From: Maribacter sp.
GTDB taxonomy: Bacteria; Bacteroidota; Bacteroidia; Flavobacteriales; Flavobacteriaceae
DNA length: 10,404 nt
NCBI GenBank assembly: GCA_013001935.1
Contig: JABDKZ010000058.1
Location: forward strand, 1-10,404
Direction: 5' to 3'
The position numbers were made by a program, and so were the translations under genes. Shown piece after piece: positions 1 to 6,023 of this stretch. Within the stretch, counting starts at the first letter, position 1; the number at the start of each line of letters is the position of its first letter. A model generated the notes under the pieces. That model was not told where the DNA came from. It saw nothing but the letters and a program-made list of their open reading frames with translations, and searched no databases.

Positions 1-444
1 ATCAATGGGGCCCGTTATATGCTAGGTGAGGAACCTATTTGGGTCACGGCACAAGAGACCAAAACCGACCCTATAAAGTTCAAAGAAGGAATCGATGAGA
101 CCATACAATTTCAAATGGGATTCCCAAGTGGGGCGGTCGCTTCATGCCTTTCAACCTATGCCATGCGGCATTTAGACCGCTTTTTTATGACTGGTGATAA
201 GGGTTGGATGGAAATGAAACCTTCTTCTGGCTATGGCCCTATAAAAGGGCAAACCCATAAAGGTGATCTCCAGCAACCGCATAGTACACATCAAACATTA
301 CAAATGGATGGTATGGCTCAGATTATTTTTGAAGGGAAGCAACCCATTGTCCCAATAGATGGGGAAGAAGGTTTAAAGGATATGAAAATTATCGATGCCA
401 TTTATTTGGCCGTAAATTCGGGGAAAAAAATAAAATTACAATAA
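1..444 (+). CDS. Gfo/Idh/MocA-family oxidoreductase, C-terminal part (5' end outside window)
   Basis: The reading frame is open from base 1, so the ATG at 19 is internal; 147 residues are visible. This is the C-terminal alpha/beta domain of a Gfo/Idh/MocA NAD(P)-dependent oxidoreductase, which follows the Rossmann domain (not in view). Family-like features are the opening INGARYMLGEEP stretch, the segment with FPSGAVASCLSTY, and the ending GEEGLKDMKIIDAIY...SGKKIKL, which matches the usual last helix of glucose-fructose oxidoreductase-like proteins. Members oxidise or reduce sugars, inositols and their derivatives in the cytoplasm or, with a Tat signal, the periplasm; the substrate cannot be told from this end. 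The catalytic Lys motif would lie upstream. The gene converges on the next one with only 9 bp between stop codons, and no clear terminator hairpin fits there. Confidence 0.85.
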   Translation: MNGARYMLGEEPIWVTAQETKTDPIKFKEGIDETIQFQMGFPSGAVASCLSTYAMRHLDRFFMTGDKGWMEMKPSSGYGPIKGQTHKGDLQQPHSTHQTLQMDGMAQIIFEGKQPIVPIDGEEGLKDMKIIDAIYLAVNSGKKIKLQ

Positions 445-453
445 TGTGAGCAG

Positions 454-1497
454 CTATTTCTTTACGCTGATCAAAACCGCTTCGCAACTTTTCAGGTCAG
501 AATTCAATACAATATTCTCTGAAGTCTTACCATCTGATATCTCAATAGCAACGGTGTTCGGGGCATATTCACCAAGATTGTGGGCATAAAGAAACAAGTC
601 GTTCTTTTTGGATGGATCCAAAGTTATTTCAATTGGCTTTTTACGATAGGTCAATAGGTGTTTTGAAATAACGGTAAATCCGTTGAGGTAAATTGAAACG
701 ATATCCCCATCCTGCCGACCGTGGTCCCAGACACTTACTTTTATTTTTTCGTTTTCAAAGGCCAATTCTTTTACATAAGTAATATTCCTGCCATCAAATT
801 CCATTCTCTTGGGTGCAGATTCAACTTTTTTAGGAACCTCTTCAATTTTTTTGGGTTCCGGTTCAACTTTTTTGGGTGCCTCTTCAATTTTTTTAGGTGT
901 TTCTTTGATTTTTTTTCGGTCTTTTTTACTCCTTTTGGGTTTAACCCGTTTCGATTTTTTAACCTGTTTAGGTGCTTCCTTTTCGGTTTCTGAATTGTTT
1001 TTGGCAGCGTTCAATAATCTTGATTTTTCCTTTCTAGCGTCTGATATTTTATTTCTGATGGAAAAATAAGGCGTTGCGAATTTGGCAATTTGAAACTTGT
1101 CATCGGGGAACATTTCAATCCCAACAACCTGATAGTTGTCACCAGAACTAATATTCTTAGCCAAAATTATACCACTCGCCTCACCTGTGTTTTTAAAAGT
1201 TCCTAGTTCTTGTACGACCATGTCATTCTTAGCAAGAAAAAAACGAATTGATTTTGAACCATCAATGTTCATGGTAGTCCATTCCAATTCAACAGGTTCG
1301 GGTATGGTCCAAATAGTACTACTATTTGGGGAAGTAATACCAATCGATGATTTTAGTTTATTGTAGACTGACGATTCGTTATGGGCATTGCTAAAAGATG
1401 AAGTAAAAGTAGGGTCGAAGGAACTATCAAATGCATAGGGGTGACCCTGCGTCACTTGACACAGTATTAAACAGCAAAGAATAACAATAGCTCTCAT
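454..1497 (-). CDS. Secreted protein with Kre9/KNH-like Ig domain, Lys/Pro/Glu repeat linker and C-terminal beta domain
   Basis: A 347-residue exported protein of unknown function. Residues 1-18 form a signal peptide (hydrophobic ILCCLILC, cleavage probably after TQG). Residues about 52-148 look like the Ig-like Ser-Thr-rich Kre9/KNH-type domain: SPNSSTIW opening, ELEWTT, then SGDNYQVVGIEM. Residues 150-235 are a highly charged Lys-rich linker containing degenerate PKK[IV]EE repeats. Residues about 238-345 form a beta-rich domain with VWDHGRQDGDIVSIYLNG and LYAHNLGEYAPNTVAIEI, a pattern I associate with C-terminal domains of flavobacterial secreted proteins. There is no lipobox and no clear type IX sorting domain, so it is probably periplasmic or cell-surface associated, and the basic linker could bind anionic polymers such as glycan or nucleic acid (inference). 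The start is the only ATG fitting the signal peptide. A promoter-like element lies just upstream on this strand. Confidence 0.8.
   Translation of the reverse strand: MRAIVILCCLILCQVTQGHPYAFDSSFDPTFTSSFSNAHNESSVYNKLKSSIGITSPNSSTIWTIPEPVELEWTTMNIDGSKSIRFFLAKNDMVVQELGTFKNTGEASGIILAKNISSGDNYQVVGIEMFPDDKFQIAKFATPYFSIRNKISDARKEKSRLLNAAKNNSETEKEAPKQVKKSKRVKPKRSKKDRKKIKETPKKIEEAPKKVEPEPKKIEEVPKKVESAPKRMEFDGRNITYVKELAFENEKIKVSVWDHGRQDGDIVSIYLNGFTVISKHLLTYRKKPIEITLDPSKKNDLFLYAHNLGEYAPNTVAIEISDGKTSENIVLNSDLKSCEAVLISVKK
799..903 (-). repeat. In-gene degenerate repeat coding for PKK[IV]EE units
   Basis: Within the secreted protein, residues 199-233 contain five tandem degenerate units (PKKIEEA, PKKVEPE, PKKIEEV, PKKVESA, PKRMEF). 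At DNA level this is a strongly purine-rich coding strand. Unit length alternates between six and seven residues. Such runs can expand or contract by slippage, but only in steps that keep frame. Confidence 0.75.
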
Positions 1498-1526
1498 CGT
1501 TAATTTAAAGCACTACTTGTAATTGG

Positions 1527-1555
1527 CAAATATCAAGAATCAAAGGTCGTGCCAA
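1527..1555 (-). promoter_or_regulatory. Possible Bacteroidetes-type promoter (-33/-7) for the secreted protein gene
   Basis: On the minus strand, TTG (complement of 1553-1555) is followed after 18 bases by GATATTTG (complement of 1527-1534). The Bacteroidetes primary sigma factor prefers TTG, a spacer near 19, then TAnnTTTG, so only the first base of the -7 box deviates. Transcription would begin near 1520, about 20 bases before the ATG at 1497. This is a pattern match only. Confidence 0.4.
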
Positions 1556-1578
1556 TCCCTTTAATAACGAATATTCAC

Positions 1579-1608
1579 TCCAATTATTTGCTATGCATCC
1601 AATTATTT
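1579..1608 (+). repeat. Direct repeat TCCAATTATTT, two copies 19 bp apart
   Basis: The 11-mer TCCAATTATTT occurs at 1579-1589 and again at 1598-1608 in the spacer between the divergent secreted-protein and PLP-enzyme genes. The 19-bp period is close to two helical turns, so the copies face the same side of the DNA, as paired regulator half-sites often do. In such AT-rich DNA chance is a real alternative. Confidence 0.45.
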
Positions 1609-1691
1609 ACGAGTGTTTTAGGGGTAATGGATTTCTTTGTAGTTTTAAGTATGGAGTTTTATTCAAAAATCCATTAAATGAGAATATTGGA

Positions 1692-2627
1692 ATGAAAAAA
1701 GAAGACCTCATTGATTGTCATAATAGAATTGCCCCTTATGTTCATAGAACTCCAGTGTTGACCTCACGTTTATTGAATAAAATGGTTGGCGCGGAGCTTT
1801 TTTTCAAGTGTGAGAATTTTCAAAGAATGGGCGCTTATAAAATGCGTGGTGCTACCAATGCTATTTTACAATTGACTGATGCACAAAAAGAAAAGGGCGT
1901 TGTCACACACTCTTCGGGTAACTTTGCACAGGCTTTATCCTTAGCTGCGAAAAGTTTGGGGGTTAAAGCTTATATCGTGATGCCATCATCAGCTCCGCAA
2001 GTAAAGAAAGATGCAGTCAAGGAATACTGCGGAGCTATTATTGAATGTGAACCCACCTTAAAAGCAAGGAATGCAGTAGCCGATAGGATTCAGTCCGAAA
2101 GCGGGGCAACTTTTATTCACCCCTCCAATGATTTGAATGTTATTGCCGGGCAAGGCACTGTCTGCATGGAATTGTTACAAGAACATCCGAATCTTGATAT
2201 GGTGATCGTACCTGTTGGTGGAGGCGGACTCATTGCGGGTACAGCATTGGCAGTCCATTATTTTAGTGACGATTGCGAGGTGATTGGCGCTGAACCTTTT
2301 GAGGTAGATGATGCATATCGTTCCTTGAAAAGCGGAAAAATAGAAATAAATGAAACCACGAATACCATTGCTGACGGACTCAAGACGCAATTGGGAGACA
2401 AGAATTTTCCGCTGATCCAAAAATATGTTGATCGTATTATCCGGGTGACCGAAAAAGAAATCATTGAAGCCATGCGCTTGGTTTGGGAACGCATGAAAAT
2501 CATCATAGAGCCTTCAAGTGCAGTTGCTTTTGCGGCGGTAATACGTGAAAAGAAAAGTTTTAAGAATAAGAAAGTTGGGATTATCATTTCAGGTGGTAAT
2601 GTTGATTTAAAGAATCTTCCATTTTAA
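1692..2627 (+). CDS. Serine racemase / threonine (serine) dehydratase, PLP fold-type II
   Basis: A 311-residue cytoplasmic PLP enzyme that would deaminate L-threonine or serine to a 2-oxo acid and ammonia, or racemise serine. Visible family features: Schiff-base Lys50 in GAYKMRGA; the cofactor loop SSGNFAQ at 74-80; the phosphate-binding GGGGL at 176-180; the serine-racemase-type metal site with Glu201 and Asp207 in AEPFEVDDA; TIADGLKT at 225-232; EPSSAV at 273-278; and SGGNVDL near the end. There is no C-terminal ACT regulatory domain, so it is the short catabolic or racemase type rather than biosynthetic IlvA. The frame extends to an ATG at 1593, but those 33 extra residues lack family similarity, while MKKEDLIDCHNRI begins where homologues begin, so 1692 is chosen. 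Just 9 bp separate it from the downstream lipoprotein gene, which suggests co-transcription. Confidence 0.9.
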   Translation: MKKEDLIDCHNRIAPYVHRTPVLTSRLLNKMVGAELFFKCENFQRMGAYKMRGATNAILQLTDAQKEKGVVTHSSGNFAQALSLAAKSLGVKAYIVMPSSAPQVKKDAVKEYCGAIIECEPTLKARNAVADRIQSESGATFIHPSNDLNVIAGQGTVCMELLQEHPNLDMVIVPVGGGGLIAGTALAVHYFSDDCEVIGAEPFEVDDAYRSLKSGKIEINETTNTIADGLKTQLGDKNFPLIQKYVDRIIRVTEKEIIEAMRLVWERMKIIIEPSSAVAFAAVIREKKSFKNKKVGIIISGGNVDLKNLPF

Positions 2628-2636
2628 TAAAGTAGG

Positions 2637-4031
2637 ATGCTTAAATATAGATTTTTAGTTTCATTGGTACTGTCTTTTAGCATTGCAATTTCATGCAAGG
2701 AAAATACTTCGGAAAAAGGTAATAGCATTAAAAATGAATTGGTCGATTCGACGCTTGCATATGTCCCCTATAAACCAAAACCTAATGATTGGAAGGTCTC
2801 AAGGACAGAATATAAAAATAAGTTACAAGGCTTTTGGTTAGGACAATGCATTGCCAATTGGACAGGTTTGGTCACCGAAATGGATAAAATAGGGATACCG
2901 ACCAAAGACGGGAAAGGGGCAGGATTTTACACGAGTAAAGATTGGGGTCAGTTGGATCAACCCAATATTTGGGGCTCCAATGATTTATCCGGTACAATAG
3001 ATTTTTTATATGCTGTCGAGGATAGCATTTGGGGAGCCGATGATGATACCGATATTGAATACATGTATCAAAACCTATTGTACAAGAACAAAACCAGTGT
3101 GCTAACTGGGGAACAGATTAGGGAAGGTTGGTTAAAACATATAATGCATGAGGAAGAGAATTTTCTCTGGGTTTCCAACCAAACAGCATTGAACCTTATG
3201 ATTGAAGGCGTTGTACCTCCAATGACAAGCGACCCCGAAGCAAATCCCGATTATGAAATGATCGATGCGCAATTGACTACCGAAATATTTGGTTTTTTTG
3301 CCCCTACGCGACCAGATGTAGCTTTGAAAATGGCACATCTACCTATACAGACCGTGGCTAGGAAAAATGCAGAATGGATTTCAGAATTCAATGTGATCAT
3401 GTATTCCCTAGCACCTTTGGCAGATGAAAATAAAGCTACTAAGGATAACCTACTTTGGATGGCCACCTTAGCACGTAAACGTCTTCCTAATGATTCGTAT
3501 TCCGCAAAAATGTATGATTTTGTCTTAGATAAATATCAGTCAGGAGCAACATGGGAAGAAGCCAGGGATGAGCTTCACGAAAAATATCAAATTAAGCAAG
3601 AAGATGGGTATCTATGGGCCACGAAAGATGCGGTGTGCAATGGCTGCTTTGCTGCGGGAATCAATTTCGGGGCAAGTATAATCAGTTTGTTATATGGCGA
3701 AGGTGATATTAAAGAAACCATAAAAATCGGTACTTTGGCCGGTTGGGACTCTGATAACCCTACTGCTACATGGGGCGGGCTTTTAGGTTTTATATTGGGT
3801 AAAGAGGGGGTTGAAAAGGCCTTTGATAAAAAGTTTGCAAATACGTTCAATATACATAGAACCCGCGTTGGTTTTCCTAACAATGGCATCGATACTTTCG
3901 AAGATATGGCAAAGATGGGCATCTATGTAATAGATAGGGTGGTGCAAGAACAAATGCGTGGCGGAGTTGATCTTGGGAAAGACGTTTGGTATATTCCCAA
4001 AATGGGTCTTGACATTGTCCCTGGACAATAA
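2637..4031 (+). CDS. ADP-ribosylglycohydrolase-family lipoprotein
   Basis: A 464-residue lipoprotein. The N-terminus is a type II signal peptide with lipobox ending at Cys20 (SIAISC), so the mature protein is lipid-anchored in the envelope, facing the periplasm or the cell surface. After a linker, residues about 60-430 match the all-helical ADP-ribosylglycohydrolase (DraG/ARH) fold: GFWLGQCIANWTG near 65, the first metal motif WGADDDTDIEYM (Asp135-137), and the second near the end, AGWDSDNPTATWGGLLG (Asp371 and Asp373). These acidic residues bind the divalent metals that position ADP-ribose. In the second motif Asn374 replaces the usual Thr. The substrate outside the cytoplasm is probably not a protein ADP-ribose adduct; N-glycosidic nucleosides or related ribosides are more likely (inference). 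It lies 9 bp after the PLP enzyme gene with AGTAGG just before the ATG. Confidence 0.85.
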   Translation: MLKYRFLVSLVLSFSIAISCKENTSEKGNSIKNELVDSTLAYVPYKPKPNDWKVSRTEYKNKLQGFWLGQCIANWTGLVTEMDKIGIPTKDGKGAGFYTSKDWGQLDQPNIWGSNDLSGTIDFLYAVEDSIWGADDDTDIEYMYQNLLYKNKTSVLTGEQIREGWLKHIMHEEENFLWVSNQTALNLMIEGVVPPMTSDPEANPDYEMIDAQLTTEIFGFFAPTRPDVALKMAHLPIQTVARKNAEWISEFNVIMYSLAPLADENKATKDNLLWMATLARKRLPNDSYSAKMYDFVLDKYQSGATWEEARDELHEKYQIKQEDGYLWATKDAVCNGCFAAGINFGASIISLLYGEGDIKETIKIGTLAGWDSDNPTATWGGLLGFILGKEGVEKAFDKKFANTFNIHRTRVGFPNNGIDTFEDMAKMGIYVIDRVVQEQMRGGVDLGKDVWYIPKMGLDIVPGQ

Positions 4032-4064
4032 CCAATAAACCTTAAATTTTAGCTAAAAATTGGT
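4031..4064. other. Inverted repeat after the lipoprotein gene, possible weak terminator
   Basis: ACCAAT (4031-4036) and ATTGGT (4059-4064) are perfect inverted arms, and between them lies the 12-bp palindrome TTTTAGCTAAAA (4047-4058). The arms start at the last base of the stop codon. A T-run does not follow, so intrinsic termination is uncertain. Confidence 0.3.
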
Positions 4065-4169
4065 ATTTCATCAGTCTTTAGAACCCCTTAAACTAATATT
4101 TGACTCTATCCCTAGGGTTAGCACGGCCTTTGTTGTTTTAGTAATATATAACAATAAAAGAATATGATT

Positions 4170-4340
4170 ATGAAAACAACATTACTTATAAAGGAGATTT
4201 ATTTAGAAGGGTTTAGAAACTTAGGACATATTATCATCAAAAACTATTTCAAGGCTTTCGCATGGTTCAGTTTCGCGCTTTTTTTTATAGTACTATACGC
4301 CTTTATCTATAGGGTATTTACAGGATTCGCTTTTGACTAG
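4170..4340 (+). CDS. Small single-helix membrane protein, DUF6747-like
   Basis: A 56-residue ORF. It begins MKTTLLIKEIYLEGFRN, continues with an amphipathic stretch (LGHIIIKNYFKAF), and ends with one hydrophobic segment at about residues 29-50 (FSFALFFIVLYAFIY) followed by RVFTGFAFD. The overall pattern (KEIYLE-FRNLG...NYFKAF...YAFIYR...TGFAF) matches my memory of the small Flavobacteriia family DUF6747; function unknown. It probably sits in the inner membrane with the N-terminus cytoplasmic. An in-frame ATG lies 6 bases earlier (4164), giving 58 residues; 4170 is preferred because AAAAG at 4157-4160 is then better spaced and family members as I recall them begin MK. It stands alone between the ADP-ribosylglycohydrolase and polymerase genes, 84 bp before dinB. 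Confidence 0.75.
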   Translation: MKTTLLIKEIYLEGFRNLGHIIIKNYFKAFAWFSFALFFIVLYAFIYRVFTGFAFD

Positions 4341-4359
4341 GTAAAAAAGTTCAAAATAT

Positions 4360-4401
4360 AATTATGGAAATATTCCAAAAAATAGTAAAAATTCCATAAT
4401 T
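4360..4401. promoter_or_regulatory. Inverted repeat AATTATGGAA-N22-TTCCATAATT upstream of dinB (possible operator)
   Basis: AATTATGGAA (4360-4369) and TTCCATAATT (4392-4401) are exact reverse complements separated by 22 bases. A third TTCCA at 4373-4377 also pairs with the left arm (TGGAA-ATA-TTCCA), so two alternative hairpins are possible. It sits 24-65 bases before the dinB start, where a damage-response repressor would be expected to bind. The binding protein, if any, is unknown. Confidence 0.45.
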
Positions 4402-4402
4402 T

Positions 4403-4424
4403 AGTTGTCCTTTTTAGGACAGCT
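4403..4424 (+). promoter_or_regulatory. Hairpin abutting the dinB start codon
   Basis: Bases 4403-4411 pair with 4416-4424 as a 9-bp stem with one U-G wobble (4405/4422) around a TTTT loop; the inner TGTCCT/AGGACA is perfect. The last stem base directly precedes the ATG at 4425, so in mRNA the ribosome landing site would be within the stem. It could limit translation, or the same palindrome could be a DNA operator. Confidence 0.5.
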
Positions 4425-5639
4425 ATGAACAAAACCATACTTCATTTAGATCTGGATACTTTTTTTGTATCCGTAGAGCGGCTCTTGGACAGCGAGTTGC
4501 AAAACCGCCCTTTATTGGTGGGTGGTACCAGTGATCGTGGTGTAGTAGCCGCCTGTAGCTATGAGACCCGTGGTTTTGGTGTGCACTCGGGCATGCCCAT
4601 GAAGATGGCACGCGAATTATGTCCCGAAGCAGTGGTCATTAAAGGTAATGCAGGCACCTATAGCAAGCATTCCGATATGGTTACCGATATCATCAAGGAA
4701 CAGGTGCCCTTGTTCGAGAAATCGAGTATCGATGAGTTTTATGCCGATCTGTCGGGGATGGACCGCTTTTTTGGCTGCTACCAGTACGCTTCCGAGTTGC
4801 GGAATAGAATCATCAAGGAAACAGGATTGCCCATTTCTTTTGGACTTTCGGTGAACAAAGTGGTCTCTAAAGTAGCCACTAATGAAGCCAAGCCCAACAA
4901 TCAATTAAAAGTCGATTTTGGGTATGAGAAACCTTTTTTGGCACCCTTATCTATTAAAAAAATACCTATGGTGGGCGATAAGACCTACCAGACCCTCCGC
5001 AATCTTGGATTGCGAAAAGTAAAGACGGTCCAAGAAATGCCAATGGACCTTATGCAACGGGTACTAGGAAAAAACGGGGTCGTAATCTGGAAACGCTCCA
5101 ATGGGGTCGATAATACGCCCGTCATTCCCTTTTATGAGCGGAAATCAATTTCCAATGAACGCACTTTTGATAAGGATACCATAGATGTGGCAAAGCTGCG
5201 GGGTATTCTTTTGGCAATGACCGAAAATCTTGCCTTTCAATTGCGTAGGGGCGAAAAACTCACGGCCTGCATTGCGGTAAAGATCCGCTACTCTGATTTT
5301 AATACCTACACCAAACAAATGCGCATTCCGTATACGAGCGCCGATCATATTCTCATTCCCAAAATTCTGGAGTTGTTCAAGGCATTGTACAACAGAAGGT
5401 TGCTGGTGCGTTTGATTGGTATCCGATTTAGTCATTTGGTATCGGGCAATTATCAGATCAATCTATTTGATGATACTGAGGAAGCCCTGAACCTCTATGC
5501 GGCCATGGATCGTATGCGAGAGCGTTATGGTGATAAAAGTGTGGTCCGCGCTTCGGCTATGGGTGCCAGGACCATTGGTAGAATGCACAATCCCTTCAAC
5601 GGGCAACCACCGATTGTATTGGCGCATCGAAAGCAATAG
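4425..5639 (+). CDS. dinB: Y-family DNA polymerase (DNA polymerase IV/DinB-like, translesion synthesis)
   Basis: A 404-residue Y-family DNA polymerase, which copies past damaged template bases at low fidelity. All catalytic carboxylates are present: Asp9 in HLDLDTFF and Asp103-Glu104 in SSIDEFYAD. Phe14 fits the steric-gate position that excludes ribonucleotides. The palm/fingers segment has YETRGFGVHSGMP (46-58), the thumb helix-hairpin-helix lies around KKIPMVGDKTYQTLRNLGL (178-196), and the little finger covers about 240-340. QINLF at 344-348 is a good beta-clamp-binding motif (QxxLF type), followed by a tail with GARTIGR. Unlike ImuB of proteobacterial cassettes, this protein is not catalytically degenerate, though its pairing with a downstream DnaE2-like gene recalls the ImuB-ImuC arrangement. 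The leader holds two inverted repeats, consistent with damage-regulated expression (inference). Confidence 0.93.
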   Translation: MNKTILHLDLDTFFVSVERLLDSELQNRPLLVGGTSDRGVVAACSYETRGFGVHSGMPMKMARELCPEAVVIKGNAGTYSKHSDMVTDIIKEQVPLFEKSSIDEFYADLSGMDRFFGCYQYASELRNRIIKETGLPISFGLSVNKVVSKVATNEAKPNNQLKVDFGYEKPFLAPLSIKKIPMVGDKTYQTLRNLGLRKVKTVQEMPMDLMQRVLGKNGVVIWKRSNGVDNTPVIPFYERKSISNERTFDKDTIDVAKLRGILLAMTENLAFQLRRGEKLTACIAVKIRYSDFNTYTKQMRIPYTSADHILIPKILELFKALYNRRLLVRLIGIRFSHLVSGNYQINLFDDTEEALNLYAAMDRMRERYGDKSVVRASAMGARTIGRMHNPFNGQPPIVLAHRKQ

Positions 5640-5658
5640 GTTATAGATTAGCTGTCAC

Positions 5659-5674
5659 CTCGAGCGCAGTCGAG
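5659..5674. repeat. Short palindromic element CTCGA-N6-TCGAG
   Basis: CTCGA (5659-5663) and TCGAG (5670-5674) flank GCGCAG, within a GTCACCTCGAGCGCAGTC context. I recognise this type of GC-richer palindrome as a recurrent intergenic element in flavobacterial genomes, REP-like in form. It lies 20 bases after the dinB stop and before the 82-bp tandem array, so it may belong to the same composite element. Confidence 0.5.
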
Positions 5675-5702
5675 AGGTCTTTGAAGTATTATAGCATCGG
5701 AA

Positions 5703-5920
5703 TCGCGATGACGTTTTCACGAGGAGCCTGCGACGAAGTGATCTCCTTGTTGGGAACTATATCGTTGAGATCGCTTCACTGCGTTCGTGATGACATTTTC
5801 ACGAGGAGCCTGCGACGAAGTGATCTCTTTGTTGGGAACTATATCGTTGAGATTGCTTCACTGCGTTCGCGATGACGTTTTCACGAGGAGCCTGCGACGA
5901 AGTGATCTCTTTGTCTGGAA
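5703..5920. repeat. 82-bp tandem repeat, about 2.7 copies, each with an internal hairpin
   Basis: Copies span 5703-5784, 5785-5866 and 5867-5920 (truncated); the core CACGAGGAGCCTGCGACG recurs at 5718, 5800 and 5882, exactly 82 bp apart. Copies 1 and 2 differ at four positions by my count. Each full unit contains an 11-bp stem: GAAGTGATCTC (5735-5745; 5817-5827) with GAGATCGCTTC (5767-5777) or GAGATTGCTTC (5849-5859), and a 21-base loop. The change to GAGATT in copy 2 still pairs as G-U. The period is not a multiple of three and frames shift between copies, so it is non-coding. It fills most of the dinB-dnaE spacer. Its sequence style suggests a dispersed REP-like intergenic element that duplicated locally; mobility is unproven. 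Confidence 0.85.
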
Positions 5921-5981
5921 CACGGATCGAGAAGTTATGCTTATGGTAACTGTCATCAAACACCCAAAACCCAATGTCTAA

Positions 5982-6023
5982 AATATAACGTCTATCTATC
6001 TAAACTGCCACACATATTACAGT
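5982..6023 (+). other. In-frame coding-like extension of dnaE upstream of its first ATG
   Basis: From the stop codon at 5979-5981 the dnaE frame reads NITSIYLNCHTYYS into MRFGTFS. YLNCHTYYS is the expected first strand and motif of the PHP domain in DnaE2-like proteins, which commonly begin MYLNCH. Here the codon at the Met position is ATC (5994-5996), and no ATG, GTG or TTG lies in frame. Three TCTA units (5991-6002) cover this point. The alternatives are a non-canonical start at ATC or the ATA at 5985, a recent start-codon mutation, or a sequence error. Confidence 0.65.

Noticed and set aside
721..1069. Plus-strand ORFs with Phe/Leu/Ser-rich repeats opposite the secreted protein gene
   Set aside because: They are antisense readings of the Lys-rich repeat linker; the minus-strand frame has a signal peptide and folded domains, these do not.
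1593..1691. Upstream ATG at 1593 as start of the PLP enzyme
   Set aside because: The 33 added residues have no family similarity, and the ATG lies between the two direct-repeat copies; the ATG at 1692 matches the usual N-terminus.
2175..2587. Minus-strand ORFs inside the PLP enzyme gene
   Set aside because: Shadow frames of a gene with clear PLP motifs; no signal peptide, domain or regulatory context of their own.
4092..4102. AACTAATATTTG as a -7 promoter box for the small membrane protein
   Set aside because: The spacing within the box is off by one base (TA-N3-TTTG) and no TTG sits at a convincing distance upstream, so no promoter is called.
5703..5920. CRISPR array
   Set aside because: Units are 82 bp and contiguous, with no unique spacers between short repeats and no cas genes.
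5681..5981. Two overlapping 64-codon ORFs in the dinB-dnaE spacer
   Set aside because: They arise from reading through the 82-bp tandem repeats; the period is not a multiple of three, and the peptides are low-information repeats of each other.
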